From the NCBI GenBank assembly GCA_030248295.1, contig JASANH010001563.1:744001-808000 (forward strand): a stretch of 64,000 bases of DNA, read 5' to 3'. Shown in pieces: positions 1 through 11,034 of the stretch (position 1 is the stretch's first letter; every line of letters begins with the position of its first letter). Source of the DNA: Mesodorylaimus sp. YZB2_4 (taxonomy: Eukaryota > Nematoda > Enoplea > Dorylaimida > Dorylaimidae). A program made the translations under genes and the position numbers. The notes under the pieces were generated by a model. The model was not told where the DNA came from. It did not search any database and saw nothing but the letters and a program-made list of their open reading frames with translations.

Positions 1-29
1 AAGCAAGCCATTGTGTGAATCGCATCCCC

Positions 30-3000
30 TCAGAAGACTTGCAGGCGATGGTTCTCACGATCAGTCAACACGATCTTGCCATCGGCGGTCACGACCACCC
101 CTTCCACGCCTTTCAGTTGGCCTTCGCCACTGCCCCATTGACCAAACGAGGCGTAGAACCTTCCATCCGGATAGAATATCTGGACACGATTGTTGCCACT
201 GTCAGCCACCACAATGAAGCCCTGCTCGTCCACAGCCACGCCACGGGGGTACTTGAACTGACCGTCGTGGAAGCCCTCCGAGCCGAACGAGAACAGGAAA
301 TGGCCGTTGTGGTCGAAGACCTGCACTCGGTGGTTACTGCTGTCGGTCACGATCAACTGGTTCTGTCGATTGCAAGCAACAAAATGGGGGTTCTGGAATT
401 GCCCCTCCCGGTTGCCAATGCCCCCGAACTTGCCAACAAAGTTGCCGTCAGCCTGGAAGATCTGCACGCGATGATTGTCCTTGTCGCACACGTAAATGAA
501 TCCTTGCTGGTCGACGGCCACGCCCCACGGACTGTTAAATCGACCATTGGTCTGCCCGTGAGCGCCAAATTCACGCAAATGACGACCAGTGGAATCGAAG
601 ATCTGGATGCGGTGATTGTATCGATCAGTGATCACGTACTGCCGATACTTGTTGATGCACACTCCAGCCAGACAATCGAATTCGGCGCGGCCACTCCCGT
701 AACCACCCATCGTCTTCAGGAAACGACCTCGCTTGTCGAAGATTTGCAGTCGGTGGTTGCTGCTGTCGCACACTGAAGGTCAAAGGGGCTAATAGAAGGG
801 TGTGAGAAAGACGTAAGGAAAGGGAGCGGACCTGACCTTCTGTGAGCAGCACTGTGATTTCTGCGAATTAAACGCCCAAGCTCCTGGCTATGACAAACGT
901 ATGCATCTATGTACTTACAGCAGTCAGGCGTGTTTCCATCAGTGACCCAGTGGATGACGTCCGCCTCTTACAAGAGGCGCTTAGTTGCTTAGCTGTAAGC
1001 TCAAGTGTCGTTCCACCTGAGTCGTTCTGCACGGAGCCGGCAGCTGGGAGCGCCACCCGTCAGGGTGATGTTTCAGCGATGGACTAGATCGGAAGACTTG
1101 GTTGACGGTCATGGGTTTTTAGCGCGGTGCTAAAGCTCCACCAGTCACCCTATTCAGTAATACGTATCCAGTCGTATTACACCGCGAATGTGCATACCCC
1201 GTGCCTTTGGTTATGCTTTCAATCGTAACTGTGACCATCTTACTCCCCACCTCCCATAAGAAGTTTTTTTTCTGTTTTCCCCACTCTGAGGACTCCGCCC
1301 ACTTTAGCGGATCTGTTTGCCTACAGCTGGCCAGCAGTCAAACCTAAGCAAGCCTGCGCGGGAACTGCACATAAAGCGCCCACTGGGAGCGCCTCCACAC
1401 GCGGGCATCCTGGACTGGACACTGACTTCTTCGGACGATGGTGGGTGGGCTGTGAACCCTATCGGTGGTCGACAGCCGAGACTGTCAACTCGTTTGGCTT
1501 CCGTCTCTCCTATTTAGGTACCTCGACTGTACTGGGTGAGTCACCCACGTCCTGGCGTGCAGGGTGTAACCAAGCCTGGCAGGCGTAGAAGAGAGATGGC
1601 CGACAAAAGTCGGCGGGACAAAAACTCCGACTAGAGAAGGCAAGTCTTACGACTTACGACGAGCAGGCAAGTCTCCAGCCAGGGGAGAGTATCGATTAGT
1701 CTCTACCGCTCGCTACGGCCTACCAGCACGAGGGTTACAAAGGTCAGGGTGGGTTAGGGTTTGCAAACCGACCTCCGTCACCAGGGATTGAACCCGGGAA
1801 GAACCCAACCGTTCACAACGAAGGAATTAGGATAGAGCCAAACCCCAGCACCATCGCCATAAGAGCTTGGCTGCGAGTCGAACACTCGCTGTCTGTGAGC
1901 ATCAGCCAACGCCTAACGAGTCCAGCCTCTGACCGAAGGTTCCCTCCTGTGGCCAAGCTCGAACCGCAGTACTCACCGACTATCTCCTCAGTCGTCGGCA
2001 TGACGGCGACTCCCCGCGGCCAATTGAACTGCCCATCCCCATTTCCCTTGCATCCAAACTTCAGTTGGCACCGTCCCTTCGATAGGTAATCGATCTTGGG
2101 ATTGGTGAAAACGCGATAGAATCTCGCCCCTGGTCCGCTGGCCGAATGGTGATTGGACTCGTTGTTCCCGCCAATACAAATCTCGAACCGTTGCGGTTCG
2201 CCCGAGTAGTGCTCGTCGTCACTCTGTCCTCCGATCCCCGTTGTCATGGCGTATCCACTGTGACTCCGTTCCGCCTTCCTCCTGTATCTCGTCTTGGCCG
2301 TCCCCGTCGCTCTCTGCTCTGTTGTCGTCCCGTTTTCTGGATTCGCAGCGCTATCAGCCCGATATCCATACCTTCGACGACGTTCTCCAGAATCGCTGTT
2401 CTCTGGCGGCAAATATCGACTCGCTCTGGTCGAGTCTGTCGCAGTGGTAGTCGTGGCAGTGCTCGCGATCGAGTTCACGTCGACACTGAAATCTGGATTT
2501 GTCTTGCTTCGTACGAACCGTCGTCTCCGCTCGTTCCACGAAGACTCGTCCGTGTTGAAAGTCCTCGAATCAGTAGTAAATCGAGGGATCGATGTGCTCG
2601 AATCAGTACCCCGCTGTACCATATCGCTGATGGCTGACGAAGACGAAGCTGCAGTCGCCATCGACGATCGCCGGCCTGCCGCGTTCTTGGCAGAGCTGTC
2701 GGGTGGGCTAGGTATCAAGTACTTCTTCCAATCGATAGCCCCGCTCGATTGGGGTTGAGGGGGTTTTCCGAATGGATTACTAAATTTTCTGGACGTTTCG
2801 TGCTTGTTTGCGGAACTCGAAGAAGTCTCGGCAGTGTTCACGTGCAGTGGGCGGTCGATGGAAGTGTCTTCTTCGGAGCTCTTTCGCTCCACCTTCGGTT
2901 CAGGTTCGGAGGTAACTGGTCTCGGATAGACATGGACTGGTATGGCCTCTCCTGGCGTGTCATCGCTTTCCTCTTCCTCCTCCTCCTCCTCCGAGCTGGC

Positions 3001-5594
3001 CGTGGCAGCCGAGGCCACATCGACGGGCAGCCGATGGGCTCGAACTCGTTGTTGTATCTGCAGTATGGTCTTCTGTTGTTCCTCTTGACGTTGTTCGTAT
3101 TCCTTTCGGATGTTGGCCACTCGTTGATCCAATTCCCGATCTTCGCTGTTCGATTTCTTCCCAGTCTGGCCCGACGATGCTGCCGGCGATCCGCTGGATG
3201 CACTCGTCGACTCTGGACTCGAGGTTTTTCCGGATGCACTTGTTAATGATGGCGGTACGGCAGTTGCAGCAGTGGGCGATGCTGGTGGCTTCGTCGTCCG
3301 TGGTGACAATCTCGGAATTGCCGACTCGCCAGTCGGACTTGGCGCGGGTGTCAGGGTTGGAGTTGTCTCGTCAGCCCCATGCTGTTGTTCACTCGGAGTC
3401 TTCTTCACTTGCGGCGGCTTCAACCCACTCTTGGACGTACTCGGCGGCACCAACTGTCTCCTCGCCGCTCCACTCGAATTTGACGAAGGAGGCAACGGTG
3501 GTAAGGTCGCTGTTGGTGCGGGAGCTGGCTCCGGCACCACTTCCGGCGCCACTAGCGCATTGTTCGCATTGGCCGAGTCGGCACTGGCCTGCTGCTCGTT
3601 CATTCTTTGCATACGCGACCACGGACTATTGTCGAAGTGCATCGGCTGCCTCGCGTTGCCTTGTTCTTCCAGCGCCGTCGTTCTGCTGGGCGAATGTCTT
3701 TGCTGCCTTTGTTGTTGTTTCTGAGGGTGCTCGCCTCGAATTCTGTTCCACGCCTGCTCTTCCAACATCTGACGACGTCTATACCTCGACGAATAAGCGT
3801 CCTCGTCCGTTTGTTTTTGCTGATTCGGTTGCGCCTTCACGTTTGACTGTTGCTGCTGCCACGTATTCGAGTCACTCGGATCCCAGGCCCGTCGTTTCGT
3901 TGCATAATTGTCCGATTCCAAGCCCAACTGAAGGAACCTTGGCACGTAGATTTGCTCCGCCTGGGCCAGCTTGTGATTGTATTGCGGAGTACACACCTTA
4001 AATGGACAGGAGAACAAGTGAGTGGCAGAACGAATCTGGCCAGCATAATGCCCTTCCATCACGCTTGCACCCAACTTTATTGCAAACTCGCAAATCAACC
4101 TCGAAAAGCTGATTTTCAAATACTGTTATGCATAAAATGTGACCCTTTTAACCAGGCCACGTGGCAGTTACAAACATGGTTAGCAGGCCTACTCGGCCCC
4201 ACACGCAGCCATACAAGCCAATTCACAAATGGTTAGCCGACGGGAAAGTGAAGTAAACTCAGTGCAATCACGCCGGGAAAAGTGCCAAAGCATAACAGCG
4301 AAAGCGTCTCCATGCGTTCCCCATTCTGGCTTACAGTCTTCTTTGAACACCACAAACAGCTCGCACCTGCAGTTCTCCAAATTGCGTGATGGCGTGGGGC
4401 AGGAGGTGGGCGTCATTGACCATGAATCGTATCTTCTTATTGGTCAGATCATCCGCGTCCGGGTTCACCGTCCTCAGGTAGTCCAGTCCCTCCGCGAACA
4501 TTTGCTTGTATCGAACCAATTCCTCGTCGCTCATTTCTCGCTCCCCTTTCAGACACGCTTCCACTCGAGCGCACGCTTCGTTGATGTTACTGGAAAGAGC
4601 GGATGTGAGAGCCTAGTCCACCACAACGACATGTGCTTACCTCGATTCCAACTCCAGATTATCTCGCACAGTCTTGATCATACGCGTTTCGGCATTGAAG
4701 AAGGCCTCCACCTCGCTCACCAAGGAGTCCTCTCGTTTCTTCAACTCTTTGATATACCGCTTGACGTAGTCTCGTATCTCTTCCTTCACATTCTCGCAAT
4801 TCACCGTCAAGCTATCGGCGCCTCGTGCCAACGTGTCGGCCGTGTCTGTGATGCGTGTACACACACGTTTCACTTGGTTCATTAGACGCCCCAGGTCCCT
4901 CTTCAACATGTCCACGTGAGTGGCCTTGCATTCGAGACAAATACGCTTCTCGCAATGCGGGCAGTAGTCCACCTCCGATTTCTCATCGCATACTTTGCAT
5001 CGTTCAAGGTTGTATCTGGAAAGAGAATACCAAAACGAGTGATTGCGAGACCACGGGCCACTCCTGTCGGGCCCAGTCCGCCAGTCTGCGCTGGAGCACT
5101 CACCTTCGAATATAGGATTCCAACTCGGAGGCATTCTCCTCGGTGGCTTGCAAATGAATCTCCAAGAATCCCATCAACGTGTAGTTGGTCTGGAAGGCTT
5201 TGACTCCGTCGAAGGGCAACGGGTGTTCGGCACGGCACTCCGGACATCGAACCAGACGTCGCACGATGTCTATTAGACCATCAAGGCACGGCTCCATGCA
5301 GAACGAATGTTGGCACGGCAGTAATTTCGGATTTCTACAATTAGAATTCAAATTTCAAGCGGTGCAGATCTTCCTGCACAACTATGCTCACTTATAGCGA
5401 TCCAAACAAATGGCGCAGGTGAGTAATTGTTCGATTTTCTCCAACGGGTTTGAAAAATCGGGTGCACGATTAGCCGGTGGCACATTCAACATGGTCCTTA
5501 ATCTTTCCAAGGCCATCGTGCCACTCTCAACCCCGCCGCCGGATGTCGAGCCACCACTCCCAGCACCGCCGGAATCTCGTATATTTTGAGGCAT
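30..5594 (-). CDS. nhl-1: TRIM-NHL protein, thin / NHL-1 / TRIM32-like (RING, B-box, coiled coil, 6 NHL repeats)
   Basis: Six exons join in frame: 5594-5392, 5334-5104, 5015-4641, 4589-4367, 3996-1977 and 772-30, giving about 1264 aa. The RING (residues about 60-101) has C60, C63, C75, H77, C80, C84, C98 and C101, including the CxICLDRY and LPCQHSFCMEPC signatures typical of Drosophila thin and C. elegans NHL-1. A B-box-like zinc site follows (C151, C154, C163, C166, C171, C174, H178), then a coiled coil to about residue 270. A very long Ser/Thr/Gln/Pro-rich, probably disordered linker fills exon 5. Six NHL repeats (xNHRxQIF) then form a beta-propeller. The chain ends at a TGA right after the sixth NHRLQVF motif, so the gene looks complete. 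Family role: E3 ubiquitin ligase with a protein- or RNA-binding propeller; thin and TRIM32 act in muscle and cytoskeleton turnover. The start is the first in-frame ATG upstream of the RING; a further 5' exon cannot be excluded. Confidence 0.88.
1661..1730 (-). repeat. Dispersed repeat, copy 1 (family shared with 54.7 and 55.7 kb)
   Basis: Read on the minus strand this stretch runs CTGGTAGGCC, TAATCGATACTCTCCCCTGG and ACTTGCCTGC. The same blocks occur in the same order on the plus strand at 55657-55775. It is non-coding here, inside an intron. Confidence 0.55.
1866..1915 (-). repeat. tRNA-like SINE head fragment
   Basis: The minus-strand sequence contains GTTAGGCGT and GCGAGTGTTCGACTCGC, the same B-box region as in the SINE-like copies at 47.9 and 63.5 kb. 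No intact tRNA fold is visible. Confidence 0.45.
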
Positions 5595-8410
5595 CCACGT
5601 CTCCTGACGACAAATAAGCGAATTGCCCGAGCACCGAGCACGCCGTGCACAGATCTAAGACCTAGTGAAAAAAGTTATGAAGAATATTCCAAGTATAAAG
5701 CGTAAATTCTTATGAAAAGGACTCACCTTCTGGCACACAGGTCGTAACTAAAGCTCGAAACTCGCTTGACCAGATGCGAGCAACGGCGGCTCGTCTTAGA
5801 TTTGTTCGCTTTCGACTTTTCTTAGCTATGAATACGATTTTATTATTACTTTCTGCCCAGCAGCTGCTGGCGGCGGGCCGAGGCTCGATCGCACCCTCGC
5901 TCTCCTCAGAGCCGTTGACCAGCTGCAAAAGAAGAAAGAAAAGAAAATAAAAACTTCAGGTATGTAGATGAAACTGCTCGACTAAACCCTCGCATATCCA
6001 TCAATAACCCGCTCCTGGCCGAGCTTACACACTCGATGCCAGTCCTAAGACTAGAAGAACAACGTGATCAGCCGCCTTTGCACACTCAAAAATACTCCAT
6101 CCCACCTTGTACCCAGGGCAGAGAAAGAAGAGCGAGGGGACCACGTTCATGAACACTCCCCCACTGACCAATCTTCGACAGTTCATCCGAAGAAAACGCG
6201 CAACGTCAGTTGGTCTCACTTCTTCCTCTTCAAGTCAGAAATAGCGTGTCTGCGGCAGTCGCATCGTCTGCCTTCAGCCCTAAATGTTTTAAAGATGACA
6301 TGGGTTTCTCTCGGAGACAGGGTGCTCCTCTCCAACCATTCCGTCTTCGCTAGCTAGGCTTAGCTGCGTCGGCACAAACCAACCGGGGGAGTCGCTGAGA
6401 TTATTTGCTCACTCGACACAGGCGATGGTGAAAAGGCGGAACCAGCCTCTTGACCAAACCTCTCGTTGGGCCCGGCAGAAGAAAACTAGAATCACTTCAA
6501 TGACGCAAGTCCAAAGAAGCATCGAATTTCAACTTCCCTGAAGAACAATGTCATGAAGTACTAAACTGCGAATACCCCCAACTTCGAGGTGTCACTTTGA
6601 ACCGTCATGTTGGCCACGCCATGGTCTGTCATCCACATTGCAACACAATTTGAGGTGCACCTCGGGCGTCGAGATAGATGACTCGACCATGCTGTGTCAC
6701 CCACATTGCAACACTCCACCATGTCCTAATAACCTTGAAACACGACCACCATCAGACCCCACGCAGCGCCTCACAGGCCTCTCCTACTTCCCTTCTAACA
6801 GAACCCGCAAACCACGAATCCATTCTGCGCCATCCTCTGCTTGACTCATCGTCAGCGCCTTCACTTGTTTTACTTCATCCCATAGCTCCTGAAGATGCCA
6901 GCCAGAGTCGTTCGTGAAAAAGCTAGCACTCGTAGGCACTCGAACCCCCCCCCCCTCCGAATACTCGACTGTTCTTTGCACTTACCAGCAACCGCACGTT
7001 CGCCAACCTTTTCATTCCTTTTAAAAACCAATCGATTCCAACCACCCACATTTCAAGTACCTAAAAAGTCAAGCCTATTCTGATTCACGCTCTTAAAAGC
7101 CTCCGTATCCCCTGAGTACATTTCAATCATCCGACTCCTTTCTCCATCAGATGCTACAGCATTTACTGTCCGCAAAACCATCCAGGAATGAAACAGAAAA
7201 GAAATCCGAATCCAAATGCGGTCATTAAAACTCGCCTACTCATACCCAATACTGTATCAAAAAGAGTCAAATATTGACATCAAAGGAGGAAATACCGAAT
7301 AAACACTCGAGTACATAAAGCACATTCCCTGTCCGTACGTGGAATCCATACACAGCTGATCGTGAGTGGCAGCCTATTGCAACGGCAAAGTACAAAAAGA
7401 CGTGCACTTCTATCAGCACTACTAGCCACCTATTCCATACACAAGCTAAGGTATAAGACTTAGTTACATACACAAATAATAAGCCAGTCCCAATCTTACC
7501 ATGCCATAAAGAAGTTGAGCAGAAAGAAAACGCGCACAACGGAATCAAAAAGAGGAAATTGAATAGGCACGCCACAAAAACAGCACCTGCTGAATTATTT
7601 GGCAGCTTTGTAATGACCTGACAATATCGACTGTCCGCGAACGTCTCTTCGATAAAACGGAGCCTATCGAAAAACCACAACTCATTTTTGTGCGATTGAC
7701 GTACTGCCCTGCACTGTACCACGCAACGAGCCCCTCTCTTGTAACCAGCACACCCACGTGGTGGGAGATACCCGAGACCTGCGAGCAGGAGTACTTTCCA
7801 GGCGAACTGGAAAGACGACTGGAACATTAAACCGACAGGTCTGATCCTTCATTGCATTGGCTCTGCTCAACCGTTTCGTAGGAATGTTGGTTCCACTCTG
7901 ACCCTGGGTCGTGTCCTTAGCGGTTAAGGTGTCTGCCTCTCAAGCTGGGTGCGCACTGACGGGGGCTCGACTCCCGTCTGGATAAAACATGATTGCAATA
8001 TTGTATATGTGTTCCATAGCCCTCGAGTGCGCTGTATAGTGCGTGGATACAGTCTGTCATGATGACATCCCACATGCGTATTTCCCAGTACTGTACCCCC
8101 CAGTCTACAAACATACCTCGTTCGTTGTCGCAGCCCGTTCTCCCGCTGGTGATTTGAATAAGTACAAGTGCAATGCGTTCTTAATTTCGCAACAGGCATC
8201 GCCATTGGCCTGCACCTTGTCCATTCGAGCGTCGTATATGTAACTACGCTGAATGCGACGCGAAAAGATATCATTCCTGTAGTCCGATTCCCGATCGTAG
8301 CAATAATAATAATCGTTTCTAAAAGCAGGAACGAAAAAGAAATTACTGATCAACCGATCAAGCATAGGCAGAGAGCAAGGGATCAGAGATCCGATTATGG
8401 CGGAACATTT
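5595..8410. other. Intergenic region upstream of the TRIM-NHL gene
   Basis: No convincing coding exon was found. The stretch up to about 5930 could hold the 5' UTR or promoter of the TRIM-NHL gene. Around 6945 there is a run of ten C. A tRNA-derived repeat lies at about 7902-8036. Short open frames here lack recognisable motifs or paired splice sites. Confidence 0.5.
7902..8036 (+). repeat. tRNA-derived SINE-like repeat (plus orientation)
   Basis: The head has an A-box-like TTAGCGGTTAAGG and a B-box-like GGCTCGACTCC, followed by a GGATAAAACATG linker and a CCCTCGAGTGCGC tail. The tail is also found in the minus-oriented copies near 47.9 and 63.5 kb. The paired arms are too degenerate for a functional tRNA. 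Confidence 0.6.
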
Positions 8411-9181
8411 GGTACTTATGCATTTTACGGGGCGAAGAAAAATTTTCTTAGCCCGAAACGTTGAAATTTTTAAAGTCCCGTCCCGTTAGAGATAAAAGAC
8501 GGTTCATCGCTAGGTGGTCTAATATGCCTGAAACCTCACCCTGACGGGTTTGAGAAGATAGTGGTGCCGCTGCTATCGATTGGGGACTACAACACGTGCT
8601 ATATGCTATATACTCGCCCACATGGATTTCGTCACTATCAATTGTTGGTGTCCCATTTGACGTTAACAAAGTGTGCTGTGATAATGCGGTCACTCAGCTG
8701 CGTATTTTGACTTTAAATTATTTTTCATATTCCTTCCAGTCCTGTCAGCTCATTCCATCCATATCCGTCCGAGTCTATACATCTTATCTTGAAACTTATA
8801 ATCTTTCTAACTCATTCTATCAAACTGGGTACAGTTCCCTAATCTGAGACACTAAGTGATGAAAAGCATTCGTAGAAAACAACTTTCTCCTCATAAACTC
8901 TGGAAGGCAAGTGTCTAACGCCGCTATCGAACACTACATGGGTGCATCAGCAATTTTTAGGTGGTCTTTCCCACTGTCATTCCTATCTTGCCTTGCTGCC
9001 CCTAATTCATTCCGCGCGCCATGCCCATCAACTAGTTTTTTTATCCAGCCAGGCCCGGGCCTAGGTCATATTTACACACCGACTGGTTCTATCAGCACAG
9101 CTTGTCGGACTTTTATTTTTTTCCCGAAGTCCTGACGGGACTTGGAAAATTTTTCTGCGCCCCGTAAAGTGCTTAAGTGCC
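8411..9181. mobile_element. MITE-like element with 36-nt terminal inverted repeats
   Basis: The left end (8411-8446) and the reverse complement of the right end (9146-9181) align over 36 nt with five mismatches. They share TTTACGGGGCG and AGAAAAATTTT. The 700-nt interior has no credible ORF. No clear target-site duplication was seen, so the true boundary may lie a few bases outside. Confidence 0.6.
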
Positions 9182-9327
9182 GAACAGATTAAATTGAACC
9201 ATCCAACCCAGTCCCTCAGTTTCTGCAGCTTTGAGTAGGAACCTAGGAAGTAAACAATTTGCAGGGGACCTTTGACGGCTTTGATCAAGGCCGAAGTCTC
9301 TCTCTATGCCCACACATGGAAGCACTC

Positions 9328-10305
9328 CTACCTGCTCCGATAGTAGTCGTTCCTCCCGCACGTATTACGGCGATTTCGAAAACGAGGCGAACTGCTCCGA
9401 TAAAAATCGCCCCTCACCGCAGCCGCGCCTAGCTCTTGCTGTTGTCGAATAGCCTTAGTTTTCTTCAACGTCAAGTTTCTAAGCAAATCGGCCGCATCGG
9501 ATGGCTGGAAGACATACACGGCGTTGTCCTCTCCCTTGTTCCCATGTTCGCCATACTGCCAATACGCTTTCGGATAACATCGAAATGCGTGAATTTCCAA
9601 ACAGCGATCCTTCTGACGTGGCTGATCGTCTGACTGACGATAATCATCCGATCGATGCTGCATATAGTAGGGCTTTCCAGCGATGGCCAATCGATTCCGA
9701 CGCGACAAGCTTACGTTACGTGCCACAAAAGTTGTACAATTCTTTGGTTCATGCAATTTCTGGTTCGGGACTTCCGGTTCGACCGGTGGCGTCCTCGATT
9801 GATCCGCGTCCAATCCATTGCTGCTGGCGAAAGTAGACGTCGAAGAGCACTGTGAATGTTTCGACCGATCTGTGAAACCAATGCTAACCGTCGAGTCCTT
9901 CCTGCCAGCACTCGACCGCTTGGCATCGTTTTCCTTTCCGTCGTTCAACTGGCGCTTTCTACTTTTCAGTTTAGCCATTTTCTCTTCTCCAGGAATCAAA
10001 GATCCCGGTGCTGGTGGTGTCCAATTGAAAATTGCATTGGCATTAGCCCGTTGAATATCATCGATGGCCACTGAACGCAATGATCCAAATTCTCGCTGAG
10101 CGATTTTGAGCAAATCGTTTGATGCCAAACTGAAAACTCCTGATTTTGAATAAAACGGAGCTGATGCCCATTCCGTACCGTGCTTGGCCATTACGTGCAG
10201 ATCGTGAGCCAATTGTGGATGAAATTTTTCTTTGCAATATTTACATTCAAAAAGTTGCGCGGCGTCATTGAGTGGCGCCGAAGTGCTGGCCGTGGTCGAC
10301 GCCAT
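9328..10305 (-). CDS. Single C2H2-type zinc-finger protein, basic C-terminus, function unknown
   Basis: An uninterrupted frame of 325 aa starts at ATG 10305 and ends at TAG 9328. Near the N-terminus (residues about 20-43) there is one C2H2-like finger: C-x2-C followed by HDLHVMAKH. The middle is charged and Ser-rich, with KSRKRQ and KRSS stretches that could be nuclear-localisation signals. The C-terminal third is rich in Arg, Tyr and Gln and ends in YYRSR. I do not recognise an ortholog. It lies about 730 bp downstream of FBXO42 on the same strand. A splice event that alters either end cannot be ruled out, but the long frame with start, finger and stop suggests a real gene. Confidence 0.6.
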   Translation of the reverse strand: MASTTASTSAPLNDAAQLFECKYCKEKFHPQLAHDLHVMAKHGTEWASAPFYSKSGVFSLASNDLLKIAQREFGSLRSVAIDDIQRANANAIFNWTPPAPGSLIPGEEKMAKLKSRKRQLNDGKENDAKRSSAGRKDSTVSIGFTDRSKHSQCSSTSTFASSNGLDADQSRTPPVEPEVPNQKLHEPKNCTTFVARNVSLSRRNRLAIAGKPYYMQHRSDDYRQSDDQPRQKDRCLEIHAFRCYPKAYWQYGEHGNKGEDNAVYVFQPSDAADLLRNLTLKKTKAIRQQQELGAAAVRGDFYRSSSPRFRNRRNTCGRNDYYRSR

Positions 10306-11034
10306 TTTGAGATATTTCTGAAAAGAAAGCGAGAGCTCCTAACTTTTTCGATGAAGCTCGTAACTCGTAACTTAATTTTCGTTCAAGTTCGCGAAACGAC
10401 CTCACTCAAAAAATAACATCGGAGGAAGCAGCAAGACAAAATCGGCCATTCTACACCCTAGTTCGCATTGGCCTACAAATGCCCCAAACTGCACGATTTA
10501 CGGGGATAAAATATAAATGAAATCAGATAAACAAATGGGTCCTAACAAGTCCCAATGACCTGAAAAGTTTTGTGTTTCGTCCGTTTCGTCCTTGGACTGA
10601 CCGCCGCCAACCGGTTTTGTCTTCAGCGTGTTCCCGCATTCAAGCAGCAACATGATATAAGAAGTTCCATGCCTGCGCATCAAAGGCGGCAACTCGAATT
10701 TGAAAAGTAAGCAACAACAAACGCAAATCATTCGGACAGCCAACGGCGCAGACGCCTGTTTGCGAAAATACTGTACGTTTAAGCAAATATTTTACTTGAC
10801 AGTCGCAAGAAAAGCAGCACCGTCATCATGTGTTCCATAAGAAACTGTCTAGGAAATGGCCCAAACACAAAACGGGAGAGCACTGGCCACCAGTGCCCAA
10901 CAGGCCTCTCCACTAGATCCAAGCAGCAGGTAACGTAGCACTGGCTAAACGCAATATGCGTTCCGCAGGTAACCGACCAAATCAGGCATCTAATTAATAT
11001 TCGTGTGTACACAATCACTTTTCGTCTTTGGAAC
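10306..11034. other. Intergenic spacer between FBXO42 and the zinc-finger gene
   Basis: This holds the FBXO42 3' flank and the zinc-finger gene's 5' flank. No coding exon, RNA gene or repeat was recognised. Confidence 0.5.

Larger units (their letters stand above)
773..1976 (-). other. Intron 5 of the TRIM-NHL gene, repeat-filled
   Basis: This 1204-nt intron (donor GTGAGT, acceptor CCTTCAG on the minus strand) is far longer than the 60-150-nt introns elsewhere in the gene. It holds a copy of the dispersed repeat also seen near 55.7 kb (1661-1730) and tRNA-like B-box sequence at about 1783-1797 and 1866-1915. I see no separate gene in it. Confidence 0.7.

Noticed and set aside
15-776. Long plus-strand open frame opposite the NHL repeats
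   Set aside because: It is the antisense shadow of the repeated NHL coding sequence; the minus strand carries clear NHL motifs and splice junctions.
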